From Cryoendolithus antarcticus (Eukaryota > Ascomycota > Dothideomycetes > Cladosporiales > Cladosporiaceae): DNA of 64,000 nucleotides. A program made the position numbers and the translations under genes. The stretch spans positions 682,001 through 746,000 of the forward strand of contig NAJO01000015.1 in the NCBI GenBank assembly GCA_002077065.1, given 5' to 3'. Numbering within the stretch: position 1 is the stretch's first letter; each line of letters begins with the position of its first letter. Shown here piece by piece: positions 11,189-21,193 of this stretch. The notes under the pieces were generated by a model. The model ran no database searches and was not told the DNA's origin. It saw only the letters and a list, made by a program, of their open reading frames with translations.

Positions 11189-13375
11189 ATGGCCCGGGGC
11201 AAAGCCATCACAGACTTCTTCAAGCCATACACAATACCGAAGAGTCGAATACCCAACTACGAGAGCGAGGATGAGATCGTGGTTGCAACGCCCAGAAAGC
11301 TTCCACCAACGAAGGCACGAAATGCCAATGAAGCCCAACATGCGCCTCCGTCCACCAGCTCTGCCCTGACCTCCATGGCTTCAGTCTCGTCACAGTCGAG
11401 TCCCACGCGAGTACGAACGCTCCAAGCAGTCGAGATACCATCGCCTGCACGAGCCGCGATTCCTCCCGTACCTCAAGCTTCTGCTGCCACCAAACTCAAC
11501 ACGTCCTTCTCCTCCGCTCTCTCGAGCGTTCCGCATAGTTCGCAGAGCTCCAGCAGGCGGATCGTCAAGAATGGAGTACCCGCAGTGACCAACTCAGACT
11601 CCGCCAGCGTGTCCTCCAGCAGCGAAGACGAGCTAGCCGACTTCGATACACTCCTCCCAGCGAAAAGGCGGAAGCTCACGCCTCCTGGCCGGGAAGCTAC
11701 GAAACCGATCGACATTGCCAGTAGTAGTGGCGCGTCTCTTCGGACGAGTACGCGGCTTAGTGGTGAGAGGAACGCGAGGCAGTACAGGAGCGCTTATAGG
11801 CCGCCTTCACCACCGCCGACTGTGACTTACAAACACAGCTTGCGCAAGATCGTGAAGCATAACCAAAAGCAGGCGGAGAGTCAGGCGAAGATCGCGAAGG
11901 CTGAAGCTGAGGTGCAAGATGAGGACGGACAGGATGCGGTGGCTGAGAGGGCTGAGGGAGAAGACGGCAGTGCAAGTGCGATTGCAGCTGCTTTCACGAA
12001 CACGTCCGAAGACTATGAGAGGATGAAGGCCGCGATTGAGCGGACTGAGGCCATGAAGGCGGAGGAGACCTTTCATTACTTCCGAGGGGAGGCACCGCTC
12101 CGGCATGGAGACGAGGTGCCGTACGACTTCAGCACCGTGGACGAGGGATTCAAGTTCCTCGAGATTGACTCTGCACTGAAGGCTGCTTGCACTATCGGGT
12201 TTCTCGCCTCTCTAGCATCGAAAGAGCCGTTGCCAGATCGCCTCGTAGACTGGATACAGCGCGCACTACTTGTGGAAAAGTCAGAAGAGCTTTGCGTGGC
12301 TTGTGTTGCAGTCATTGCCGCTGCAACGAGGCATTCGCACAAGAACCATGGAAAGGGCATCACTCTCAGCTTAGCCAGCTTGGGTGCAGACTTCCGAAGC
12401 CAGGAGAAGGCCGCGAGTGGCTTTCCCGCAAACCTGAAGGACCTTCTATTGGCGATGACTGCTGTCACTCGGGCACGAGCCTGTGACCCGGAGAGGGACA
12501 TGGCAGAACTCGCCAGCTTGGTGATGCTCAACAATGACGAACATATACAGTCGGACCTGGACCTTCAGATCGCAGTCGAGAACACTATGCAAGCGCTGCT
12601 ACTCTCGATCGGCGACTCATCCCGTCCAACGCTGTCGCAGCAGGACCCCATCCGTGGACACAACTCCTGGACACCTCTACTGCGAGCGGTCATCGATGAG
12701 AGCAAGCTATCTCGTCACATGCTTGCGCGTGCAATATCAAGTCTTCCAGCAACAACGCCTGAGCTCCACCTCCTGCGCCGCAATCTGGCTCTACATGTCC
12801 TGCTTGAAGTGGCAGCTGATGGGAGCGTCTCACATACCAGCCCCGACACAGGCGTGCGACTGCTCGTAAGGCTCAAACGCGCGCCCGAGTTCGCTATCTC
12901 GGAGCGCACAGACTACGCACTTCTGCTCTCCTTGACTTCACTTCTCGACATCGCGATCGATGCCGGGTTCTCGGATTTCGCCTTCCTCGGCCCTGCGCAA
13001 CCACAATTACTGCCCGTTTCCGCGTCGTCCAACTCTCTCTTCTCCGCTGCAGCAAAGACCATCTCCCCAACTGAACAAGCCTTCAACGCCCAAGTCGATG
13101 CTTTCGCAGCCCAGCTCACACAGATGAAGAGCCGCATCCGCGATGCTGGCACGAGTCACTTGAAGCGCACGGAAGCTAAGAGTGCACTCGAGAGGCTTGT
13201 AGTGAGATTGGAATATGCGGTGAGGACGAGGCTGAAAATGCGGAAAGGAGTATTTGACAAGAGTAGCAGTACTGCGATGGGCATGGAGGCATTCCTCAAG
13301 AGCGCTGGGAAGGGTGCGGAGGTCGTGGACGAGAATGTCGTTGGTGGTGCTGTGAAGGACGAAGGTGGTCCATAG
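11189..13375 (+). CDS. PIP-box-like helical protein, possible genome-maintenance factor
   Basis: 728 aa, no intron needed. The extreme N terminus reads RGKAITDFFKPY. It resembles a PCNA-interacting (PIP) motif of the type I-T-D-[FY]-[FY] followed by a basic patch, although the usual leading Gln is replaced by Lys. Residues about 25-200 are Ser/Pro/Ala-rich and disordered, with an acidic SSSEDELADFDTLL block. A basic, charged coiled segment follows (KHNQKQAESQAKIAKAEAE). The C-terminal half (about 290-700) is entirely helical in character and HEAT-like. Position at the very N terminus is common for PIP boxes. A distant relation to Nse5/Nse6-type Smc5/6 subunits is one idea but not shown. No catalytic motif is seen. 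The upstream MluI box fits S-phase use. Confidence 0.75.
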   Translation: MARGKAITDFFKPYTIPKSRIPNYESEDEIVVATPRKLPPTKARNANEAQHAPPSTSSALTSMASVSSQSSPTRVRTLQAVEIPSPARAAIPPVPQASAATKLNTSFSSALSSVPHSSQSSSRRIVKNGVPAVTNSDSASVSSSSEDELADFDTLLPAKRRKLTPPGREATKPIDIASSSGASLRTSTRLSGERNARQYRSAYRPPSPPPTVTYKHSLRKIVKHNQKQAESQAKIAKAEAEVQDEDGQDAVAERAEGEDGSASAIAAAFTNTSEDYERMKAAIERTEAMKAEETFHYFRGEAPLRHGDEVPYDFSTVDEGFKFLEIDSALKAACTIGFLASLASKEPLPDRLVDWIQRALLVEKSEELCVACVAVIAAATRHSHKNHGKGITLSLASLGADFRSQEKAASGFPANLKDLLLAMTAVTRARACDPERDMAELASLVMLNNDEHIQSDLDLQIAVENTMQALLLSIGDSSRPTLSQQDPIRGHNSWTPLLRAVIDESKLSRHMLARAISSLPATTPELHLLRRNLALHVLLEVAADGSVSHTSPDTGVRLLVRLKRAPEFAISERTDYALLLSLTSLLDIAIDAGFSDFAFLGPAQPQLLPVSASSNSLFSAAAKTISPTEQAFNAQVDAFAAQLTQMKSRIRDAGTSHLKRTEAKSALERLVVRLEYAVRTRLKMRKGVFDKSSSTAMGMEAFLKSAGKGAEVVDENVVGGAVKDEGGP

Positions 13376-13556
13376 GCGATTGGGTCGATCACAAGTATGG
13401 ACTTTGCGTCCAGGCATGAAGCATGATGCGTAGTCCATGTGTACAATGCAAGCCGAACGCCTAGCACATATCTACAAAACTTGATACCTCCAAACACTGC
13501 GGCAACGCTACGGATGCATGAAGGGCAATCGCTGCTCAGTCCGACGTGTTCCTCGT

Positions 13557-14298
13557 CTAGTCGTGGAACTTCCTGTTCTCGTTCTCGCCAAACAGCGTCG
13601 TGCGGATTGAAGGCAGCGCATCCGTCTCAAGCAGCTTCAAACGCTCCTCAAGCGTATTGTTGATATCGATCTTGCCCGTGCCGTTGAGAATAATCACACC
13701 TCCAGCCCTGCAATCCCACAAGTCAGCACACACCGCACACATCAAGACACAAAAGCAAGACTCACGACCCCTCAGGCACAAACTCCTTCTCATCCACATG
13801 AACCTTGACCTCCTTCCCCTTCATTCCCTTCTTATACTCCCCCTCCGCCTCCCTACTAGCCTTCTTCACTAACTCCACATCCCCCTTCCGACACCTCACA
13901 CTAATCTTCTCCTCTCCCAGCGCATACGCGCCCTCCAGCACGAGACCTTTCACCAACCCGCCCTCCTTCCCCTTCTTCCCCAGCCCCTCCCTAGCCTGCT
14001 CAAACAGTCTATCTAGCAACTCCTGCCTCGCCCCGAGAACCTTCAAGCGCTGACGGTTTGCGAGCGTGGACTTGGTGATCTGCTGCGACATGCCGGCCTG
14101 GGAGCGCTTTTTCGCGAACTCGGCGTCTATGCGTTGCGTTTCGCTGCGTACCAGGCGGGACTTCTCGATGGAGAATTCTTCATCCGCTTTGAGTTGGATT
14201 TCGCGGTGTTTCTCTAGGGCTTCTTGGCGGATGAAGGCGGTCATTTTCTTTAGCTCTGAGGAGACTTGAGAGTCGGAGAGGGCGTGTTGTTGGGACAT
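13557..14298 (-). CDS. vma4: V-type proton ATPase subunit E
   Basis: Peripheral-stalk subunit of the vacuolar H+-ATPase V1 sector, linking the catalytic head to the membrane sector. Model complement(join(13557..13707,13766..14298)), 227 aa against 233 for yeast Vma4. The N-terminal half is one long charged helix ([19 protein letters not shown]), typical of subunit E, which coils with subunit G. The conserved middle is [20 protein letters not shown], and the C-terminal globular end has [12 protein letters not shown]. The 58-bp intron has GTGAGT and TTGCAG ends and splits a Ser codon. The start at 14298 was chosen because MSQQHALSD matches family N termini; the frame remains open upstream. Confidence 0.95.
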
Positions 14299-14854
14299 CG
14301 TTGCGGTGGTGGATTGGGTGACAAAGGGTGTGTATGGGGGCCTAGGCGGCAGTGGGAGTCGTGAGGTGGAGTGCTGGGGTGAAGGGGTGGTGTGGTACGG
14401 GTGGCATGCAGGTGGTGCCTGGATTGGAGTCGCTGATGTCAATGGGAGCTTGCAGCTGTCAAGCTTGGGTTGCTTTTGGGGTGTCTCGTTACGTGATTTG
14501 AATGCGGGGGAGACCGAGCGACGTTATGGAGGGTGCATGACCGAATGCGGTCAACGTCGTCACCGACAACTCATGGTCGTCAGGTCGCTGAAGCGAGACG
14601 TCCAAGCGGCGTTCACGTGAACACGACTGTGGCCATTCAGCGGTCAGCGCAAACAAGTCGCCCTTCAATCGCTCTTGCTACACTCAATTGCGCATCTCTC
14701 ATCGCTCTTTCCACTACCACACGGAACTCCGCTCGCCGTACCTTACATACGCCAAGGCGCAACCACCATGGCTCCAACACTACAATAGCCATACCTTACA
14801 CCCTACCCTTCCTCCACCACCTCCGCGCTCTCGAGCGCCGTCCGCTCCTCAATC
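14299..14854. other. Divergent promoter, subunit E and Mg2+ transporter
   Basis: 556 bp shared between two divergently transcribed genes. Pyrimidine-rich tracts precede the plus-strand start. No gene seen inside. Confidence 0.5.
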
Positions 14855-16411
14855 ATGGCCTCCAGCGACTGGGGCGCCGGCTCTACCGTCGCCCTCGGCA
14901 TCATAGTCGGCCTCCTCTCCACAGCAATCCAATCCATCGGCCTAACCCTCCAGCGCAAATCCCACATGCTCGAGGACTCCAACCCACACGTCCCCTCCCG
15001 GCGCGCACCCTTCCGCCGTCGTCGCTGGCAGATAGGCATGTTCCTGTTCCTCATAGCGAACATCGTCGGCTCCACGATCCAGATCACGACGTTACCGCTG
15101 CCGCTATTGAGTACGCTGCAGGCGTCGGGGTTGGTGTTCAACAGCATCATGGCAAGCTTGATCCTGAAGGAGCAGTGGACTTGGAGGACTGTGGTGGGGA
15201 CTGTGCTTGTGGCCGGGGGCGCGGTGCTGATTAGTCTGTTCTCTGCGCTGCCGGAGCCTAGTCATAATTTGGGGCAGTTGTTGGAGTTGCTGAGGCAGAG
15301 AGGGTTTTTGGTGTGGTTTGTGTTGTCGCTGGTGTTCGTGCTGGCGGTGTTGGTTGTGGACTTCTCACTGAGGCATGTGTTGGCTGTGCATCGGAGGGAG
15401 TCGCCGAGGATATTGCTCATACGAGGGATGGCGTATGGAATGCTGTCAGGGATACTATCGGCGCATGCGTTGCTGCTGGCAAAGAGTGCGGTGGAGTTGA
15501 TTGTGAGGAGTCTGGCGGACAAGAACAATCAGTTCCGACACTACCAGAGCTGGATGTTGGTACTGGCATTCCTGGTGCTGGCCCTCACACAGCTGTACTA
15601 CCTGCATCTCGGCCTGAAGCTGGTCTCGACGAGCGTGCTCTATCCGTTCGTCTTCTGTATCTACAATCTAGTCGCGATCCTGGACGGACTGATCTACTTC
15701 CGACAAATGGACACGCTGCCACCTCTGCACGCAGGTCTGATTGGCGTGGGCACTGTCATTCTGCTCTCCGGCGTGCTAGCGCTCAGCTGGCGTCTCGATG
15801 ACACACCTACGGACGACGAGACATCCGATACCGGTCACTACAAGCACCAGATGGGCAAGTCCGAGATCCCTCAAACAGTGCTAGCACCTGGGATGGGTTT
15901 CGTAGGCGAGCCGTCCGAGTCAGATGGCACCAGCTCCGCAGCTTTGACAGACGAAGAGACTGCGGTCGAAGACATCGCAAGCGAGCGCAGTCCACTCTTA
16001 CCGCCTACCGGGCGACGCCACGGATCCACGACAAGTGCGCAATCCCACGGCCATCGCAGACGAAAGCGCGCATCGACCCTCAAAGACGTCCTGCACATGT
16101 GGGAAGAGGACGAGGATGCGGACGATATTCTGCCAGCTTACGGCGCGTTCCCGTCACGGCCACTATCCGCCGGCGCAAGTAGGCGGCGACAGTCTGGCGC
16201 GGATGTGCTGGACAGAGCCGATGATGCCGGGGACGAGAGCAGTCTTCCCGAAGGATTCGCAAGGGCCGAGACTATGCCTGTGGGACGGAAGAGGCAAAGG
16301 CGGCATAGCCATCAGGGTCAGGGGAGCGCGTTGTTCAGTGATATGCTCAAGCGGGAATGGTGGCGAAGTCGGAGGAAGGACAAGGAAGTGGAGGGTGAGG
16401 AAGACGGGTAG
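14855..16411 (+). CDS. NIPA/DUF803-family magnesium transporter
   Basis: 518-aa integral membrane protein. The first about 310 residues carry about nine hydrophobic segments in the pattern of the NIPA family (drug/metabolite transporter fold). It starts with GIIVGLLSTAIQSIGLTLQRKSH, a Gln-Arg-Lys motif typical of the family. Family members are predicted to carry Mg2+ across plasma, endosomal or ER membranes. The last about 200 residues form a long hydrophilic, Ser/Arg/Asp-rich cytosolic tail with dibasic clusters (RRHGS, GHRRRKRAS, RRKDKE), not part of the core fold. No intron is needed. Kozak context AATCATGGC. Confidence 0.85.
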   Translation: MASSDWGAGSTVALGIIVGLLSTAIQSIGLTLQRKSHMLEDSNPHVPSRRAPFRRRRWQIGMFLFLIANIVGSTIQITTLPLPLLSTLQASGLVFNSIMASLILKEQWTWRTVVGTVLVAGGAVLISLFSALPEPSHNLGQLLELLRQRGFLVWFVLSLVFVLAVLVVDFSLRHVLAVHRRESPRILLIRGMAYGMLSGILSAHALLLAKSAVELIVRSLADKNNQFRHYQSWMLVLAFLVLALTQLYYLHLGLKLVSTSVLYPFVFCIYNLVAILDGLIYFRQMDTLPPLHAGLIGVGTVILLSGVLALSWRLDDTPTDDETSDTGHYKHQMGKSEIPQTVLAPGMGFVGEPSESDGTSSAALTDEETAVEDIASERSPLLPPTGRRHGSTTSAQSHGHRRRKRASTLKDVLHMWEEDEDADDILPAYGAFPSRPLSAGASRRRQSGADVLDRADDAGDESSLPEGFARAETMPVGRKRQRRHSHQGQGSALFSDMLKREWWRSRRKDKEVEGEEDG

Positions 16412-16607
16412 TAAAGAGCTATCTTGTATGCACTGACTATCCTGCTATCTGTAGGCAATCCCATGTGGTACAAGTGGTAGGTTCAGTACGACTTTCCTCC
16501 TACGCCGTCCACCTACCCGAGCATTTCGTCAACGATTCGCTGAGCAGCTAATTTTGACAGCACCTCACTGATCCGCAGCTTCGAACCGCTCTGAGTGACC
16601 CCGACGT

Positions 16608-17825
16608 TTACCACGCAGTATAGCCACCGTCGATCACGAGATGGCTACCGGTCATGAACGAGCTTGCATCACTCAGCATGAACAGCACCGCGCCACGGTA
16701 CTCTTCTGGTCTCGACAGCCTACCCATCATGTTGCCCTCCTCCCATAGCTTCTTGAGATGCGGCTCATCCTCAAAGTTCTTCTCCACCATCTGAACGCAG
16801 GGTCAGCAAGCATTCGCACACGACTACATCTCAGCAGCTCGACATACTGGCGTCAATATATTCCCCGGACATAGCACATTGACCCTTATCGCTCGTCCGT
16901 CCATTACCTTGCCCCACTCCATCGCCAGGCTCCGACCAAGCTGGATCACAGCAGCTTTACTAGAGTTATAAACGCTCGAGCGCAGGCCTTTGTTGGCTAT
17001 CAAGCCGCTCATGGAACCGATCAACACCATGGATCCGGGACACTTGTACTTGATCATCTCGCGCGCGCAGGCGACGGCCGAGAGGTACACGCCGCCGTAG
17101 TTGATGTTCATCATCTACAATATGTGTTAGCAACAACAACCGCCTCACAGCCAGGAGCAACTCAACTCACCTCCGTAATCTTCTCACTCGGGTACTCCAA
17201 AGCATCACAAACATACTGCACGCCCGCCGCCGCCACCAGCCCATCTAGTCGCTTCCTCTCAGCAGCAATACTCGCCACTGCTTCGTTCAGCTCCGCCGCA
17301 TGCTGAACGTCTACTCTGCGGTACTGCAGAGAGCCCACGCCGAACTGCGAAACGCGGTCTTGCGTTTGGTAGAAGTCCTCAGCTGGTTGGGGAAGGCGGT
17401 CGACGCAGTAGACGTGTGCGCCGGCTTCGACTAAGGCTTCGGCGAGGGTGAGGCCGAGACCGCGGGCTCCGCCTGTGACGATGAAGACGCGGTCGTCGAG
17501 CTTACAGAGTTGTTAGCAAGTGGGAGAGCAAGTGGAGGAGCAAGTGTACTTCGAACTCCCTGAATCGATGGGCTGATTTCTGACTTTCCGGGTCCGGAAG
17601 GCGTTGGGCGAATTTGGAGATATTGCGAGAGTCCGTCGTGTGCACCGATCTCCGTTGATCGACACTACGTCTTTGAGATATCATACGTTGCGTCGAGTAT
17701 TTGCTCATTGCTCGTGCCCATCCAGAGAGCCCTGCAGGGCGGCTGAGCATCAATCGTGGGGAAGTGGGGCATGCAGCTCGAGCAAGCGAACGCATGGCAT
17801 TCGGCTTTGCCATGTGCACCGACAT
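16608..17825 (-). CDS. SDR oxidoreductase with mitochondrial-type leader
   Basis: NAD(P)-dependent short-chain dehydrogenase/reductase. Model complement(join(16608..16790,16848..17114,17171..17500,17550..17825)), 351 aa, all introns phase 0 (57, 56 and 49 bp). Visible: cofactor motif TGGARGLG (about 101-108), a catalytic triad of Ser238, Tyr251 and Lys255 in SMSG...YNSSK, the NVLCPG segment, and the C terminus GSHLVIDGGYTAW. The architecture (Arg/Ser-rich leader, then RFREFELDDRVFIVTGG) resembles D-arabinitol/sorbose-type fungal SDRs. The exact substrate cannot be read. The leader looks like a mitochondrial presequence. Translation may begin at 17825 or, more presequence-like, at 17795 (MRSLARAA). 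The first intron is repetitive and has an unusual GTACAC donor. Confidence 0.88.
17501..17549 (-). repeat. Tandem 12-bp repeat forming an intron
   Basis: The first intron of the SDR gene consists largely of three imperfect copies of a CACTTGCTC-containing 12-mer. The last copy supplies the branch-like GCTAAC. The acceptor is TGTAAG. Confidence 0.7.
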
Positions 17826-18214
17826 AGCGAATAGTAGAGATCACGATACTTCTGCTAGTCGTATAACAAGCGGTCTCAAAGTTACCAGAATACTACCACT
17901 ACATTGAGTGAGGAGTCAGGCCATGCCATCACGAGGTCGTGCCACCTTACTTGGCCCCGCGAGAAATGCAGTGCGAGAGTAACACGGCGCCACGGCGGGC
18001 GGGGTCGAGGCATTGGGCGTGTTACCGTCTTAGGCTTACTTGTCATTGCTGATCAGCTATGCTGGGCGCCATATGTGGGTGCTCTCGAGCAGGTGTAGGT
18101 AGCCTCTGCGCACCGCAGGTCTTCGCGCAGTGATGCTGAGAAAGTCTCACTGGTTTGTCAACATCATGTCATGCAATTTTATGTATTACCAACGCTACAC
18201 CAAGCGAGCTGACG
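17826..18214. other. SDR upstream region
   Basis: 389 bp between the SDR start and the 3' end of the PTH11-like gene. No coding feature is supported. Confidence 0.5.
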
Positions 18215-19508
18215 TTATGTCCCTGGTGCCCGTGGCTTTCGCTTCATTATCTCGCCCTGTACAAGACCCACCAAAGCCGCGTGCACGAAGGGAGCATCGT
18301 TCGTCTGGTAAGCAAGAGTCAGCATCCGGAAAGGGGAGCGCAGAGACAGTCTTCGAACTCACCTCGTACGTCAGCATGACTTCCCGCGTCACTTGTATGC
18401 CATGCCCACCGGCGTCCCTCTCCTCCACTGGTGTCGCGAGATGCTCCTCCGATGTACTCGACATCTGCTTTGAGTGATTTCGACTCGACTTCCTCGACCA
18501 GAGCGAGTCCATGGGCACGTCGTAGTGGGCTGGGCGTGATGATGCGTCGGAGTGGTCCTTAATGAACAGCGTGCGCAGGACTGGCATCGAGGAAGCGACC
18601 ATGACCATGTTGTACTCGACCGCCATCCACACGATGAACATGTACAGATCGTAGGTGTAGTCCAGAAGTGCGCTGAGCAATTTGGCCTCGTAGGTCTTGA
18701 CTGCTGATGCGATCATTGCCCTTGTATACGTTAGCTACGTCGCGGAGACGGATGCGATGTGGACTTACAATGAGCTCAAGCATAGGAACAGCGCCAACTC
18801 TGCCTTTGCCTTCTTCGAGAGTCTTGAGTGGGCGATCAACAGTGCGGGTACCACAGTGAGGTAGAGATCCGTTGCCGTGTTGAAGGATCCCTGAAAGTAG
18901 CCATACTTGGTCTGGATTGTGGCGACCCAACACTTCTGATAGTACAACAGCTGCTTTCCAGGCGTCCACAGTATGTCGATCTCGTTCCCGCACTGGCCGA
19001 AGACCAATCCGACTGCGATCGCGTTGATCAAGACCTGCAATCCTATGATCACAATGGTCGGCCACGCCCTCATCCGTGCGTCTGTTGCGGTGAGGTACAA
19101 TAATGTTATGCAAAAAGAGATCCTCCCAAACATCGGCGCGAAGTGCCCGAACGCCAGTGAGATGAAGCCAGTCCTCAACGCTCCCTCGCGCTGTGCTGCA
19201 GGTATGAAAGCCAGATGTCGACCAAGGCCGTAGTGAACCGTTCGAGATATGCAGATGGCATGACCGTAAGCTAAGCAGAGCGCAAATATTATGATTACAT
19301 CGTCCCAGTATAACCGTTTGGTCTTGCGCAACTTAATGCAGAGGCGGATAAGTACGACGAGCGTTGATAGGGCCAGTAGCGACCATACGACGTGCAGTAT
19401 GGAAGGCCCTCGGTTGACGTCTGTCCAGTGTGAGTCCACGGCTATCTGGCTCAGGGCGAGTGATAATGCATCTGGACCAACAGGCTTGTTCCCATATGCA
19501 TCTGCCAT
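18215..19508 (-). CDS. PTH11-like seven-helix membrane protein (rhodopsin-domain family)
   Basis: Predicted plasma-membrane receptor-like protein of the fungal SAT4/PTH11 class, 395 aa. Model complement(join(18215..18304,18363..18720,18769..19508)), introns of 58 and 48 bp with GTGAGT and GTAAGT donors and CAG/AAG acceptors. Seven hydrophobic segments lie between about residues 30 and 290. The conserved KLRKTKRLYWDDVIIIFAL after helix 1 and the W..GYFQGSFNTATDLYLTVVPALL block are hallmarks. The C-terminal tail is hydrophilic and ends with VTREVMLTYEV joined to TNDAPFVHAALVGL. The ligand is unknown. Known family members take part in surface sensing. The stop codon of the unspliced exon overlaps the first donor, as expected for a true intron. 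Confidence 0.87.
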
Positions 19509-21193
19509 AGCGATAATGTACTGCCCTAAGAGATGTGTGAGGGACGCGCCTCCGTCGATCAATCTTCGTATGAGTCGGCTTTTGTATGATCCTCCAGCTT
19601 GAACGCCAATATCGAGGGGATGATCAGCGCCTTCCAGCGGGCCTCAAGGGCGTCCTCATAGTATCACGACGAAGATTGCATGGCTCTAGCTCTGGCAGCG
19701 CGAAACAATCGCGTTGAGGAGAAGGCGCTTCCGCGGCATATGTGCGATCTGTGCATCCTTCTAGAGGACATGCACGTCCTCAACTGGGTACGTATCGGTC
19801 GCTACATCGTCAGCCCGGAGGTGCAAGCTTAAGCGGCATCGCTTGCAAAGTGGCAAGTGTGATGGGATGCGCGTGCAGAGCGCACAGGTGCTGGGCAACT
19901 GGGGCCGGCCGCGCTAGTGTGGCTGCTATAGCGAGGATGGTAGTTCGGGTTCCATGCCGATTCCTCTATGCATGCATACCCCACGCTGTTCGTTCAGGTA
20001 CCGGAATCGTAAGCGAAGGAGAAGGAAATGGTGATCGGGCTTACCCGAGCAGCATCCTCCACGCTTTGTGGATGTCATTGATCGTCTATGTTTCGCGCTG
20101 ACTCGGCATCGAAGTCTAGTGATCTGACTGCTGACTTTAGCCTACCGCACGCGCGACGAGGGGGATCTTACTGTTCAGCATCGACATCGCGGTGGGATTT
20201 GATGGGAAAGGCAAGAGCATCGCATGGGACTGGACCAAGCGGATGCGGCCTCGAGTGCGATGCGAGCGCGCCGAAATATTTTCCTTACCAAGATATCGAT
20301 GCACCCAAGGTGTCAACGCTGTGACCCCCTCTCTTGGCGCTGTCGGTTTCGACACCTTCTGTGCATGGATATAACACCACAATATCGGGGTCAAGAATTG
20401 TGAGTGACAGATATGTTGCGTCCTCGGAGCGTGCTGTAGCTCGAAGGACTGGAGTCTGTGCTCTCCAAGACGCAGGAGATGCCAGGATCTGACAACCGTG
20501 TTGTGTACAGAGCGTCTGACTGTCGACCAGTTGCCACTGAGCCCGAGGTTCATGCGATGATGAGGTAGCCATAAACCAGGAGCTAGGGTGCACGAGAGCG
20601 CGACATTGGACCGAGATGCTCCAATGGCAGATTCGAACACTGATCCATGCTGCTGAGAGGATTCTGCGTTGCAACCAGGATCCGCGTGGGAAATTCGGCT
20701 GTGCCGCATACCGTGCAATATTCTAGGGCTTGAGGCTAGGCCATTGCATTGGGCTTCTACCGAATCTATCGGAATCTCGGCAGTCCATCACAGCTCCATA
20801 GGTGGATCGCTCTTTGCTTTTGAGACAGTGACAGCGGTCATTGCGAGTCAGCTTCGCACAGAACATGAAACACTGGCCAGCTTTGACAGATCATCAACGT
20901 TGGGGGCGCATTTTCCAATGGCTCCGCGTTCCGCGAGCACGCATTGACATGATCTTCCTTGAAAATGTCGGTCAGTGGCGCGTAGGCCGCGGTACGTTGT
21001 CAACTGCAACTCAGTGATGTGTGCAATTCTACAGCGTATTGGAGTCGAGGTCTCCGACGAGGCCAAGCTTCGTGTAACGTCGGTCCGGAAGTCAAAGGTC
21101 TCGGCTTCGAAGTCAATCCCGCACGTGTCGACCACGAGGTAGACGAAGGTGCACAGTAGCTTGCCGACTTCTGACGTTTTGTGTGACTGAGGC
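19509..21193. other. Largest gene-free stretch (1.7 kb)
   Basis: Divergent upstream region of the PTH11-like and Dug1 genes. Two minus-strand frames of 129 and 193 codons overlap at 20137-20718, but both have the Arg/Ser/His-rich make-up of chance frames and no domain. No repeat or transposon remnant is evident by eye. Confidence 0.45.

Noticed and set aside
16608..19508. Secondary-metabolite cluster (SDR, PTH11-like receptor, with Zn2Cys6 factor and MFS elsewhere)
   Set aside because: No polyketide synthase, NRPS, terpene synthase or P450 is present. The genes are spread among housekeeping functions.
20137..20718. Minus-strand frame of 193 codons in the 1.7-kb gap
   Set aside because: Composition rich in Ser, His and Arg, another overlapping frame on the same strand, and no motif or splice context. 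A chance frame.
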